Shown one piece after another: positions 10,197 to 18,322 of a stretch of 64,000 bases of DNA. How positions within the stretch are numbered: the first letter of the stretch is position 1; the number at the start of each line of letters is the position of its first letter. A program made the translations under genes and the position numbers. The notes under the pieces were generated by a model. It did no database searches and had not been told where the DNA came from. It worked only from the letters and a program-made list of their open reading frames with translations. Origin of the DNA: Acidobacteriota bacterium (GTDB lineage Bacteria > Acidobacteriota > Terriglobia > Terriglobales > SCQP01); the NCBI GenBank assembly GCA_021818955.1, contig JAKASR010000020.1, positions 1 through 64,000 of the forward strand. Reading direction: 5' to 3'.

Positions 10197-11878
10197 AATG
10201 GCTTCGGACGACGCCGCGGAATGAAGGAAATCGCGGCGAAGATCAAGACAATTATCGCACACCCCCTGCCCGGCCAATCGCCGTGGCGGGTATAGAATGT
10301 CAGCCGGCGATGCGCGGAAAACCGCGCCTCCAGCACCTCGCGCTGCCAGCGCGGCAGGCGCGCCGTCACTCGTCCGCGCGGATCGATCACCGCCGTGATG
10401 CCGTCGTTGGTGGCGCGTAGCATCCAGCGCCGGTTTTCCATCGCTCGCAGCCGCGCCCCGGCCAGGCTTTGCGCCGCCGCCGAGGAGTTGCCATACCAGC
10501 CGTCGTCGGAAAGGTTGACCAGCCAGTTGGCGCCATCCGCCGTCATTTGCCGCGCCAGTTGCGGGAAGTCCGATTCATAACAGATCAGGACGCCGAAGCG
10601 GTCGCTGCCCAGCGAAAACAGCGTCATGCGTCGCCCCGCCACGAAGTTGCCCGCTAGCGCGGTCCAGCGGGCGAGTGCGGGTATGTGCAATAACCAGTTC
10701 GGCAACGGCAGGTCTTCGCCGAAGGGCACCAGGTGCAGCTTGTCATAGCGCGCTCCCGCTTGCCCGTTGGGCTTGATTTCCAGGGCCGAGTTGTGCGGCT
10801 GGTTCATTTGGGGCAAGCCTTGCGAGTTCACCCCGTAGCCGACTTCTTCCAGCACGATTTCGGCGTGCATCTGCGTCGCCAGGGCGGCAAGCTGGGCTTG
10901 GAGTTGCGGTTGCAATTGGTATTCGAGCGGTGCGGGTTGTTCTGGCCAGAGCACCAGCGTGGCGGGTGATCCGGGCGCGGTGGAGGCGGTGCAGCGGCGG
11001 GTGAGTTCGCCCATCCGGCCTAAGAAATGCGCATAAACGGGGTCGTTCCACTGCGTATTGAATTTCGTCACCGGCTGCACCAGGCATGCGCCGATTTGCG
11101 CCGTGGGCGGCGGGGAAGGATCATATGGAAAGGTCGCGAAACCGATCAGCAGAAATAAGATAACGGCTTCGGCGATGGTGGCTTTCCGGCCAGGATGCGG
11201 CCAGGGACGGCCGCCTTGGCCCCCGCGCCATAGATTCCAGCCGCGACGGAGCAGGGAAGCCAGCAGGGCATTGCCCAGCGCTACCAGAAAACTGGCGCCA
11301 TAGACGCCCCCCAGCGGCAGCGCCAGCATGAAGCCGGCATGGTTGACTTGCGAGGCGCCGAGCAGGTTCCAGGGAAACCCGCCGAAGGGGACATGCGTGC
11401 GCAACAGCTCAATCGCCGTCCACAGCGCGGCCAGCAGCAGCGGCGCAAAGAGAGGAAAGCGTCTGGCCAGCCAGGTTCCCGAGGCCGCGAACAATGCCCA
11501 GAAAATGCCCGTCAGGGCCAGAAACAGAATGAACGCCAGCGTGGTTACGGTATAGTTCAGGCTTCCATAGCGGTGCAGGGTGGTGAATACCCAGGGGCAA
11601 CTGCCGGCGAAAAATACCACCCCGCCGGCATAGCCGGCCCAAAAGGCCAGCCCTTTCCGCCCGTCCTGCAACATGGCCGCCATGAGCGGAACCAGCGCGA
11701 TCCAGGCCAGCCAGCTCAACGATAGCTTCGGAAACGAGATGAATCCCAACAGCCCGGAAACCACCCCGGCAAGCATCACCATCCAGGCCTGACTTCCCGG
11801 CTTGGCGGCTATCGCGCCCGCTTTCTGTCCGTCCTGGGGCGTGGTCGTGTTCTTGGCGAGTCGTGGCATGCGGCGCAT
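10193..11878 (-). CDS. lnt: apolipoprotein N-acyltransferase
   Basis: N-terminal multi-TM region plus nitrilase-like domain (LVLWPEQPAP, YDKLHLVPFGEDLPL, GVLICYESDFP). Confidence 0.88.
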   Translation of the reverse strand: MRRMPRLAKNTTTPQDGQKAGAIAAKPGSQAWMVMLAGVVSGLLGFISFPKLSLSWLAWIALVPLMAAMLQDGRKGLAFWAGYAGGVVFFAGSCPWVFTTLHRYGSLNYTVTTLAFILFLALTGIFWALFAASGTWLARRFPLFAPLLLAALWTAIELLRTHVPFGGFPWNLLGASQVNHAGFMLALPLGGVYGASFLVALGNALLASLLRRGWNLWRGGQGGRPWPHPGRKATIAEAVILFLLIGFATFPYDPSPPPTAQIGACLVQPVTKFNTQWNDPVYAHFLGRMGELTRRCTASTAPGSPATLVLWPEQPAPLEYQLQPQLQAQLAALATQMHAEIVLEEVGYGVNSQGLPQMNQPHNSALEIKPNGQAGARYDKLHLVPFGEDLPLPNWLLHIPALARWTALAGNFVAGRRMTLFSLGSDRFGVLICYESDFPQLARQMTADGANWLVNLSDDGWYGNSSAAAQSLAGARLRAMENRRWMLRATNDGITAVIDPRGRVTARLPRWQREVLEARFSAHRRLTFYTRHGDWPGRGCAIIVLIFAAISFIPRRRPKPL

Positions 11879-12316
11879 TTATTGTATCGAAGCTCCCCGC
11901 TATGCCGCCGTAAGCGGCCGGCTTCCCCCTGGTTTTTCTCGTCTTCGCGGCCCTTTGCACTCCCTTGTCTTTGCCGCGCTTTCCCCGCCATTGCCGCGGG
12001 CCATCGCTGGGCGCCGCGCCCGGGGCTTGCCAGCGCGCGGGCAAATGCGATGCGGTGGTGGCGCCTCCGCCCGTTCCCAGTCCGGCCCGGTGCCGGCCTG
12101 TGTCAGAGCCGGGGTCGTAAGCAAGTAGATCGCTTTGGGGGAGTTTATGTGTTTATTTTTTTCCTTCCGTGTCTGCCGCAAGCTCCGCTTCTAAGTGGTC
12201 TCATTTAGATTCTCCTGAGGTAAACCGCTGAGACAGTCCGTTTTCCGTCCTGCACTTTTTTTGACTGCGCGATCAGTAGTATTCCGGTCATCCGAACCCT
12301 TACCGTAAAACTCCTG

Positions 12317-15300
12317 ATGCAAACTGTAGCAACGCGATTCCCCCGCGATTTCCATCGAAATCGTTTTCTGCTCCTCATTGGGCCGCTCTTCCTGGCCTTC
12401 AGCCTGACGGCCGGGCTACAGGCTCAGAGTTTGCAGCTTGGAAGCTCTTACAACCACTTCGTCGTGCAGGGGATGGGTGCAAAAACCCTGAATCTGATTC
12501 TGACCGAATGTGGCAGTAACGTCTGCTGGCTGGAAGGCAACGCCTACGGCGCCGGCGCGATTCAGTCCTCCGGTACATTTATGCTGATCGCCGCCGGTGG
12601 AACCAGTCTGAAGCTGGCCGATATCGGGACCAATGTTTATTCGGTATCGCAATCGACCGGTTGGTGGCTGCTTTATCAATCGAGTGCCGGCTCCCTGGCG
12701 GGAGAGTTGAAGCTTCAGCAGGTGAATGATTCGCCCACTGCCAGCCAGGCCACCGCCACCGGCACGCTCAGCGGGCTCTCGGGCAGCCTGGCGCCGGCCA
12801 TGAACGCCGCCGCGGTTTCATTTTCGCTTCGTTTTTCCGATGGCGGCGGCTTGCAGAAATTGCTCGATAATACCGGCAGCCTGACTTCGCAGTTGGCCGC
12901 CGGCTCGAGCACCGGTTCCGCGGTCGCCGTCCCCGCGGTCGCGGCCTCGGCCTCTTCTTCCAGTTTGGTGTTGGGTAGTTCTTACGACAAATTCGGCATC
13001 CAGGGCCAGGGCGGCAATACTGTGGGCGTTAATCTGACCGATTGTGGCGGCAATACCTGCATGCTCGACGGCGGCGCTTACGCTACCGGAGCGATGCAAT
13101 CCTCCGGAAAATTTGTGCTGATCGGCCTTGGCGGTGCTGGCCTCAAGTTGTCCAGCCTCGGCAACAATTCCTATTCGGTTTCTCAACCCACGGCTTGGTG
13201 GCTGCTCTATTCATCGAGCGCCGGAACTTTGGCCGGCGAGTTGCGCCTTCAGCAAGTCGCCGATACCCCCGCTAGCGGCCAGGCCGTGGCCACTGGCGTG
13301 TTCAGCAGTCTGACCGGCAGCCTGGCGCCGGAAATGAACGCCGGCGCGGTATCGTTCTCGCTCCGTTTTTACGATGGCGGCGGCTTGCAGAAACTGCTGG
13401 GCAACTCCAATAGCTTCGAAAGCTCGCTGGTCGCCGGCTCCAGCTCCGGAACCGCGGTGACTTCCACCTCGACCTCCACAACCTCTTCCACCACGGCTTC
13501 CTCCACCGTGGGCGGGAGTTTAACGTTGGGCGCTTCTTACGATCATTTCATGCTGCGCGGCCAGGGCGGAAATTCGTTGCTTTTTATCCTGACCGATTGC
13601 AGCGGTAGCGCGTGCAAGCTCGATGGCGGCGCCTACGGCGCCGGCGCGCTGCAATCCTCCGGGTATTTCACCCTGACCGGCTCCAGCGGCGGCAATCTGA
13701 CGCTCACCAGCACCGGTACCAATTCCTATTCCGTCTCCCAACCCGCCGCCTGGTCGCTGCTTTATCAATCGAGCGCCGGCACGCTGTCGGGTGAGTTGCT
13801 GCTACAGCAGGTCGCCGACACTCCCGGCAGTGGACAGGCCGTGGCCACTGGTGTGCTCAGCAGCCTCTCCGGCAGCCTGGCGCCGGCCATGCACGCAACC
13901 GAGGTGTCATTCTCGCTTCGTTTTTACGATGGCGGCGGCTTGCAGAAACTGCTCGGCAATACCGGCAGCCTGACGCTAGCGCTCGCGCCCGGCTCCTCCA
14001 CCGGCGGCGCCCTCTCTTCCACCACCACTTCCTCCAGCACCAGCACCATTTCTTCCACCTCGACTACCCTCGGCTCGGGCTTTGACAGTTACGGCGGCTT
14101 GGTCAATATCACTCCCGCCGGCGTTACCGCCACCGGCTTTTTCCAGGTGAAAAAAATCGGCTCGCGCTGGGTGTTCATCGATCCCGATGGCCATCCTTAC
14201 TGGATGATCGGCGTCTATGACGTCGATCTGAATACCGATACCAGCGCCGGCCAGACCTACGTGCTGAACAAGTACGGCAGCCGCGCGTCTTGGGGCTTGC
14301 AGGCGGTGCGCCGGCTGAAATCCTGGGGCTTCACCAGCACCGGCGAGTATGCCTCCGCTTACGTCGTGCCCGTCGATAAGGACGGCAGTTACGAAACCTC
14401 CGACCCCATGCCCTGGGTGGATATGTTTAATCCGGCCTACTATAGCTTGATCGACTACGGCAATTACGCTCCCCAGCCGGTGAAAAATCTGGTCAACGGC
14501 ATGGATTCCGAATATAAAAACTACGATAGCGATCGCTTGCCCGATGTTTTCGATCCGAATTTTCAGACCTACGCCGATGCCTTCGCCAAGGCTTCGACCT
14601 CGGCCGCCGAAGCCGATTCGCCCTGGCTGGTCGGCACCGCCATGGGCGATCTGGATGATCTCTGGGGTTTTGGTTCCGGGCCGGATGTTCCGACCACCCG
14701 CTATTCTTCCAACCTTGGCTGGTTTGTGCTTTGCACCGATTTCCAGCAGTTGTCGAATTCGGCCTTGAAAAAGACCTACAGCGATCCCAAGGTGTATAGC
14801 AAATACGCTTTGGCCAGTTGGCTGCAAAGCAAGTACGGCACCATCGCCGCGCTAAATGCCGCCTGGGGCTCCAATTACACCACCTTCGGCGACAGCGGCG
14901 GCTACGGGACCGGCACGGGATTGCTGGATGAAGATGGCCGCCATGCCTGGGTCGGCAACGACGATGTCTCCATGAGCACGGCCACCCCGCAGGTGCGCGC
15001 CGACCTGAACGCCTTTCTGGGCGTGTTCGCGCAAAAGTATTTCTCTATCGTCGCCGCCGCCATCCGCGCCGCGCGTCCCCACCAGCTCGTCTTCGGCCCC
15101 TGCACCCTGAATAACTGGAACGGCGTCTCCCGCCAGCCGATTCTGGCCGCCGCCGCCAAATACGCCGATGTCATTCAGGCCAGCATGGGCTCGCAGCAGG
15201 TCTATGACTTAAGCCTGAAATATGCCGGCGATAAGCCTTTTGTCACCGAGACCGGCTTTCCGGCCAACCCGGATTCCGATCTCTCCTCCTACGCCAACCC

Positions 15301-15655
15301 CTACATCCCCGACGCCTCCAGCTCTCAATCCACGCGTGGACAGGCATACGCCGCTCAATTGCTGCAGGAATTTCAATTCACCGGCTCCAGCGCCGCCGGC
15401 TCGCTCCAGGGCAGCCAGAATGTCGTCGGCAGCAAATGGTGGGCCTGGGAAGATAACTGGGGTGAGAAAACTAATTGGGGACTGGTTACGTTCCTGGATA
15501 ACGCCTATGACGGCAAGCAGGACGTCATCGCCGCCGGCATCGATCCATGGGGCTATCCCACCGGCGGGGAAGCCGCCAATCATGGCGACTTTATCGATTC
15601 CGCCCGGCAGGCCAACTTCAATTTACTGAACGATTTGGCCTCCTCGGTAAAGTAA
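12317..15655 (+). CDS. large secreted protein: three tandem ~160-aa repeats, S/T-rich linkers, C-terminal glycoside-hydrolase-like (GH-A/GH42-like) domain
   Basis: signal-like N-terminus; repeats beginning LQLGSSYNHF / LVLGSSYDKF / LTLGASYDHF; C-terminal FIDPDGHPYWMIGVYDV, KYGTIAALNAAWGSNYTTF. Confidence 0.75.
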   Translation: MQTVATRFPRDFHRNRFLLLIGPLFLAFSLTAGLQAQSLQLGSSYNHFVVQGMGAKTLNLILTECGSNVCWLEGNAYGAGAIQSSGTFMLIAAGGTSLKLADIGTNVYSVSQSTGWWLLYQSSAGSLAGELKLQQVNDSPTASQATATGTLSGLSGSLAPAMNAAAVSFSLRFSDGGGLQKLLDNTGSLTSQLAAGSSTGSAVAVPAVAASASSSSLVLGSSYDKFGIQGQGGNTVGVNLTDCGGNTCMLDGGAYATGAMQSSGKFVLIGLGGAGLKLSSLGNNSYSVSQPTAWWLLYSSSAGTLAGELRLQQVADTPASGQAVATGVFSSLTGSLAPEMNAGAVSFSLRFYDGGGLQKLLGNSNSFESSLVAGSSSGTAVTSTSTSTTSSTTASSTVGGSLTLGASYDHFMLRGQGGNSLLFILTDCSGSACKLDGGAYGAGALQSSGYFTLTGSSGGNLTLTSTGTNSYSVSQPAAWSLLYQSSAGTLSGELLLQQVADTPGSGQAVATGVLSSLSGSLAPAMHATEVSFSLRFYDGGGLQKLLGNTGSLTLALAPGSSTGGALSSTTTSSSTSTISSTSTTLGSGFDSYGGLVNITPAGVTATGFFQVKKIGSRWVFIDPDGHPYWMIGVYDVDLNTDTSAGQTYVLNKYGSRASWGLQAVRRLKSWGFTSTGEYASAYVVPVDKDGSYETSDPMPWVDMFNPAYYSLIDYGNYAPQPVKNLVNGMDSEYKNYDSDRLPDVFDPNFQTYADAFAKASTSAAEADSPWLVGTAMGDLDDLWGFGSGPDVPTTRYSSNLGWFVLCTDFQQLSNSALKKTYSDPKVYSKYALASWLQSKYGTIAALNAAWGSNYTTFGDSGGYGTGTGLLDEDGRHAWVGNDDVSMSTATPQVRADLNAFLGVFAQKYFSIVAAAIRAARPHQLVFGPCTLNNWNGVSRQPILAAAAKYADVIQASMGSQQVYDLSLKYAGDKPFVTETGFPANPDSDLSSYANPYIPDASSSQSTRGQAYAAQLLQEFQFTGSSAAGSLQGSQNVVGSKWWAWEDNWGEKTNWGLVTFLDNAYDGKQDVIAAGIDPWGYPTGGEAANHGDFIDSARQANFNLLNDLASSVK

Positions 15656-15656
15656 A

Positions 15657-15830
15657 TCAACGGATGGCTGGATAAATGGCTGTCTGGCTGGATGGATTGA
15701 TAGGTGGATGGATAGATAGCTGTCTGGCTGGTTGGCTGTCTGGCTAGCTGACAGGCTGGCTGTCTGGCTGGCTGATTGGCTGGATGGATGGATGGGTAGA
15801 TGTGTGGATGGATGGATAGAGAGATAGGAA
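15657..15830. repeat. tetranucleotide-type microsatellite (GGCT/GGAT/TGTC units)
   Basis: ggatggctggataaatggctgtctggctgg...ggatggatggatgg, low complexity over ~170 bp. Confidence 0.9.
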
Positions 15831-15843
15831 AATCACGAAACCC

Positions 15844-15877
15844 AAGCTGGCGCGCCTTTATAAAGGCGCGCCGGCTT
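15844..15877. terminator. strong hairpin, possible terminator upstream of the CRISPR-Cas locus
   Basis: AAGCTGGCGCGCC-TTTATAAA-GGCGCGCCGGCTT: 13-bp stem with one G-T position. Confidence 0.6.
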
Positions 15878-16040
15878 GTTGCTGCGCTTCCCGATGTCTC
15901 TGTGCTCGTTGCGGCTGGTCGTTTAATTTCAGGGTCTGTCCAATTGACTTCGGTCTATTTAGGATAAGTGTGACTTGACTTTGGTTTTCCGCTCTGCCAG
16001 AGTAAATGCCGTTTTCAGAAAATGACTCCCGGATAGATTC

Positions 16041-17021
16041 GTGCAACTGCCAATTGCGCATTACCGGTTGCGCTTTCAAGGCTCGATCGGTCGCTGGCCG
16101 GCTTATGCCGGCTCCGCCTGGAGGGGCGTCTTCGGCCATCAACTTCGCCGCGCGCTCTGCGTTACGCATTTGGACGCCTGCAACGGATGCGAGCTTTTGC
16201 ATAGCTGCGGCTATCCATATATCTTTGAAACCCCTCCGCCGCCTGCTACCGATCGCCAGCGGCTGGCCACTGCCGTTCCGCACCCTTATGTGCTGGAGCC
16301 TGGAAGTCCCAAGCCGGGCGGCCATGTCGATTTGGATTTATTACTGATCGGCCGCGGGAATCAATATTTGGCCTATTGTGTGCATGCCCTAAGCGAAGGC
16401 GCCCGCGCCGGCATTGGCTCTGACCGCAGCCGGCTGCAGTTGGTTCAGATTCTGCAGCAGCGCCGTCCCGGCGAAGGCCGCTGGGAAATCATCTGGGAGC
16501 CGGAAGGTGAATTCGCGGCCTTTCCGGCTGCTACCCCGCAAATCCCCCCGGTGCCGCGCGAAGTTGGCGTGGAATTCCTGACGCCGCTGCGAGCGGTGCG
16601 CGATGAGGAAAAAGTCCTTCCATCCAGCTTCAGCTTCGCGGCTTTTTTTATGACGCTATTGCGGCGCATTTCACTGCTCAGCTACTTCCATGCCGGACTG
16701 CCGCTGGATCTTGATTTTGCGGCGTTGGCTGCGCACGCGCGAACGGTACAAGCAGAAGCGGTAAAGTTGCGATGGCAAAATTGGCTGCGATTAAGCTCGC
16801 GCCAGCAAAAACTCGTGCCCATGGGTGGGGTGGTCGGCCGCTTCGAGCTTCGCTCGAGTGATCTCACGCCATTCTGGCCGTTCCTCTGGCTGGGACAATG
16901 GGTGCATGCTGGCAAAGGCGCCGTCATGGGATTGGGGGGCTATCGCCTGCTGCCAATTCCTACCGCCGGCATTAAGACCGGCCAGGCGATGGAAATAGCC
17001 GAAGCCGGGCGGGTCCAATGA
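16041..17021 (+). CDS. cas6: CRISPR pre-crRNA endoribonuclease Cas6
   Basis: RAMP fold features; C-terminal GKGAVMGLGGYRLL glycine-rich motif; first gene of the Cas operon. Confidence 0.8.
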   Translation: MQLPIAHYRLRFQGSIGRWPAYAGSAWRGVFGHQLRRALCVTHLDACNGCELLHSCGYPYIFETPPPPATDRQRLATAVPHPYVLEPGSPKPGGHVDLDLLLIGRGNQYLAYCVHALSEGARAGIGSDRSRLQLVQILQQRRPGEGRWEIIWEPEGEFAAFPAATPQIPPVPREVGVEFLTPLRAVRDEEKVLPSSFSFAAFFMTLLRRISLLSYFHAGLPLDLDFAALAAHARTVQAEAVKLRWQNWLRLSSRQQKLVPMGGVVGRFELRSSDLTPFWPFLWLGQWVHAGKGAVMGLGGYRLLPIPTAGIKTGQAMEIAEAGRVQ

Positions 17022-18322
17022 ACCCTCCCCAAGTATGCCCGCAAGCTTGCGATGCTTTGCCGGCGCAATCTCCCCGGATTTTAATTGAACAGGGGGATAA
17101 AACGTATTTGCATCGAAACACAAAAACGCGGGCGCACTTGCCATCCGGCCAAAGGCGGAGGCCGCAATTGACTTCCGCTGATCCGAAGCATCCGGAAACC
17201 TACCCGCGGCGGGCGTTGCTGGCGGTGGCCGGCTTGTCTCCGCAAATAGTGACAGAAACGCTCTATGCGCTCTCCGTCCTGTCGAAGCCGGCTTTTATTC
17301 CCACCGAAATTCATCTGATCACGACGCGGCAGGGAGCGGAGCGGGCGCGATTGATGCTTTTGAGCGAGAAGCCTGGCTGGATGCGCCAATTCTGCCGCGA
17401 TTTCCGCCTGCCCCGGCTTTTACTCCCCAGGGAAAATATCCATATTCATATCATTGGTGGGTTGGATGATATCCGGACGCCGGATGACAATCGCCAGGTT
17501 GCCGATGAGATCAGCGAGCAAGTTCGCCGGCTGACGCTCGATCCCGGCTTGGCGCTGCATGTTTCCATTGCGGGCGGGCGGAAGACGATGGGTTTTTATG
17601 CCGGCTATGCGCTTTCGCTCTTTGCCCGGCTTCAGGACCGGCTGTCGCATGTCCTGGTATCGTCGCCCTACGAGTCCAATCCCGATTTCTTTTACCCCGC
17701 GCCCCGATCGCGCATCATTTATACGCCTGGACCGCAACCCGAGCCTATCGACGCGCATGAGGCCAAAGTTTGGCTTGCGGAAATTCCTTTTGTACGGCTG
17801 CGGCAGGGCTTGCCGGAAAATTTGCAATCGGGGCGGGCGAGCTTTAGCGATACCATTGCCGCGCTGAACCGAGCCTTGGCCCCGCCGAAATTGGCGCTGG
17901 ATCTGGCTGGCGGTTTTGTGCTGTGCGGCGAACAGCGTATTCAACTTGCGCCTGCCGAACTGGCCTTTCTCGCCTGGTTCGCGCGCCGGGCTACAGCCGG
18001 ACAGGCCGGAATCGAGCGGCAGAATATAACGGGCGTCCTGGCTCGAGAATTTCTGGCCGAATACCGGAGTTGCCTAAAAAACCCGGAAAACGGCAGTTTA
18101 GAGCGCGCGGCCATAAAAAAACTGTCCAGCGCGGGCATGGATGCTCAAGATTTTGATTATCGCCGTTCGCGGCTTCACCATAAGTTGCGCCGCCAGCTTG
18201 GGGCGGCGGCGGCGGCATATATGGTCCAGGGGCTGGGCAAGCGCAATGAGACACGTTACGCGCTCGGATTAAACCCCGAACAAATTCATTTTCTGCGGCC
18301 TCCGGTACGCAATTATGTCTGA
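17018..18322 (+). CDS. CRISPR-associated CARF protein, NE0113/TIGR02584-like
   Basis: RRALLAVAGLSPQIVTETLYAL...PTEIHLITTRQGAERARLMLL and HVSIAGGRKTMGFYAGYALSLF; ATGA overlap with cas6; start codon uncertain. Confidence 0.75.
   Translation: MNPPQVCPQACDALPAQSPRILIEQGDKTYLHRNTKTRAHLPSGQRRRPQLTSADPKHPETYPRRALLAVAGLSPQIVTETLYALSVLSKPAFIPTEIHLITTRQGAERARLMLLSEKPGWMRQFCRDFRLPRLLLPRENIHIHIIGGLDDIRTPDDNRQVADEISEQVRRLTLDPGLALHVSIAGGRKTMGFYAGYALSLFARLQDRLSHVLVSSPYESNPDFFYPAPRSRIIYTPGPQPEPIDAHEAKVWLAEIPFVRLRQGLPENLQSGRASFSDTIAALNRALAPPKLALDLAGGFVLCGEQRIQLAPAELAFLAWFARRATAGQAGIERQNITGVLAREFLAEYRSCLKNPENGSLERAAIKKLSSAGMDAQDFDYRRSRLHHKLRRQLGAAAAAYMVQGLGKRNETRYALGLNPEQIHFLRPPVRNYV

Noticed and set aside
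12000-12316. Possible riboswitch or leader upstream of the large repeat protein
   Set aside because: No recognisable conserved motif or convincing stem set found by eye.
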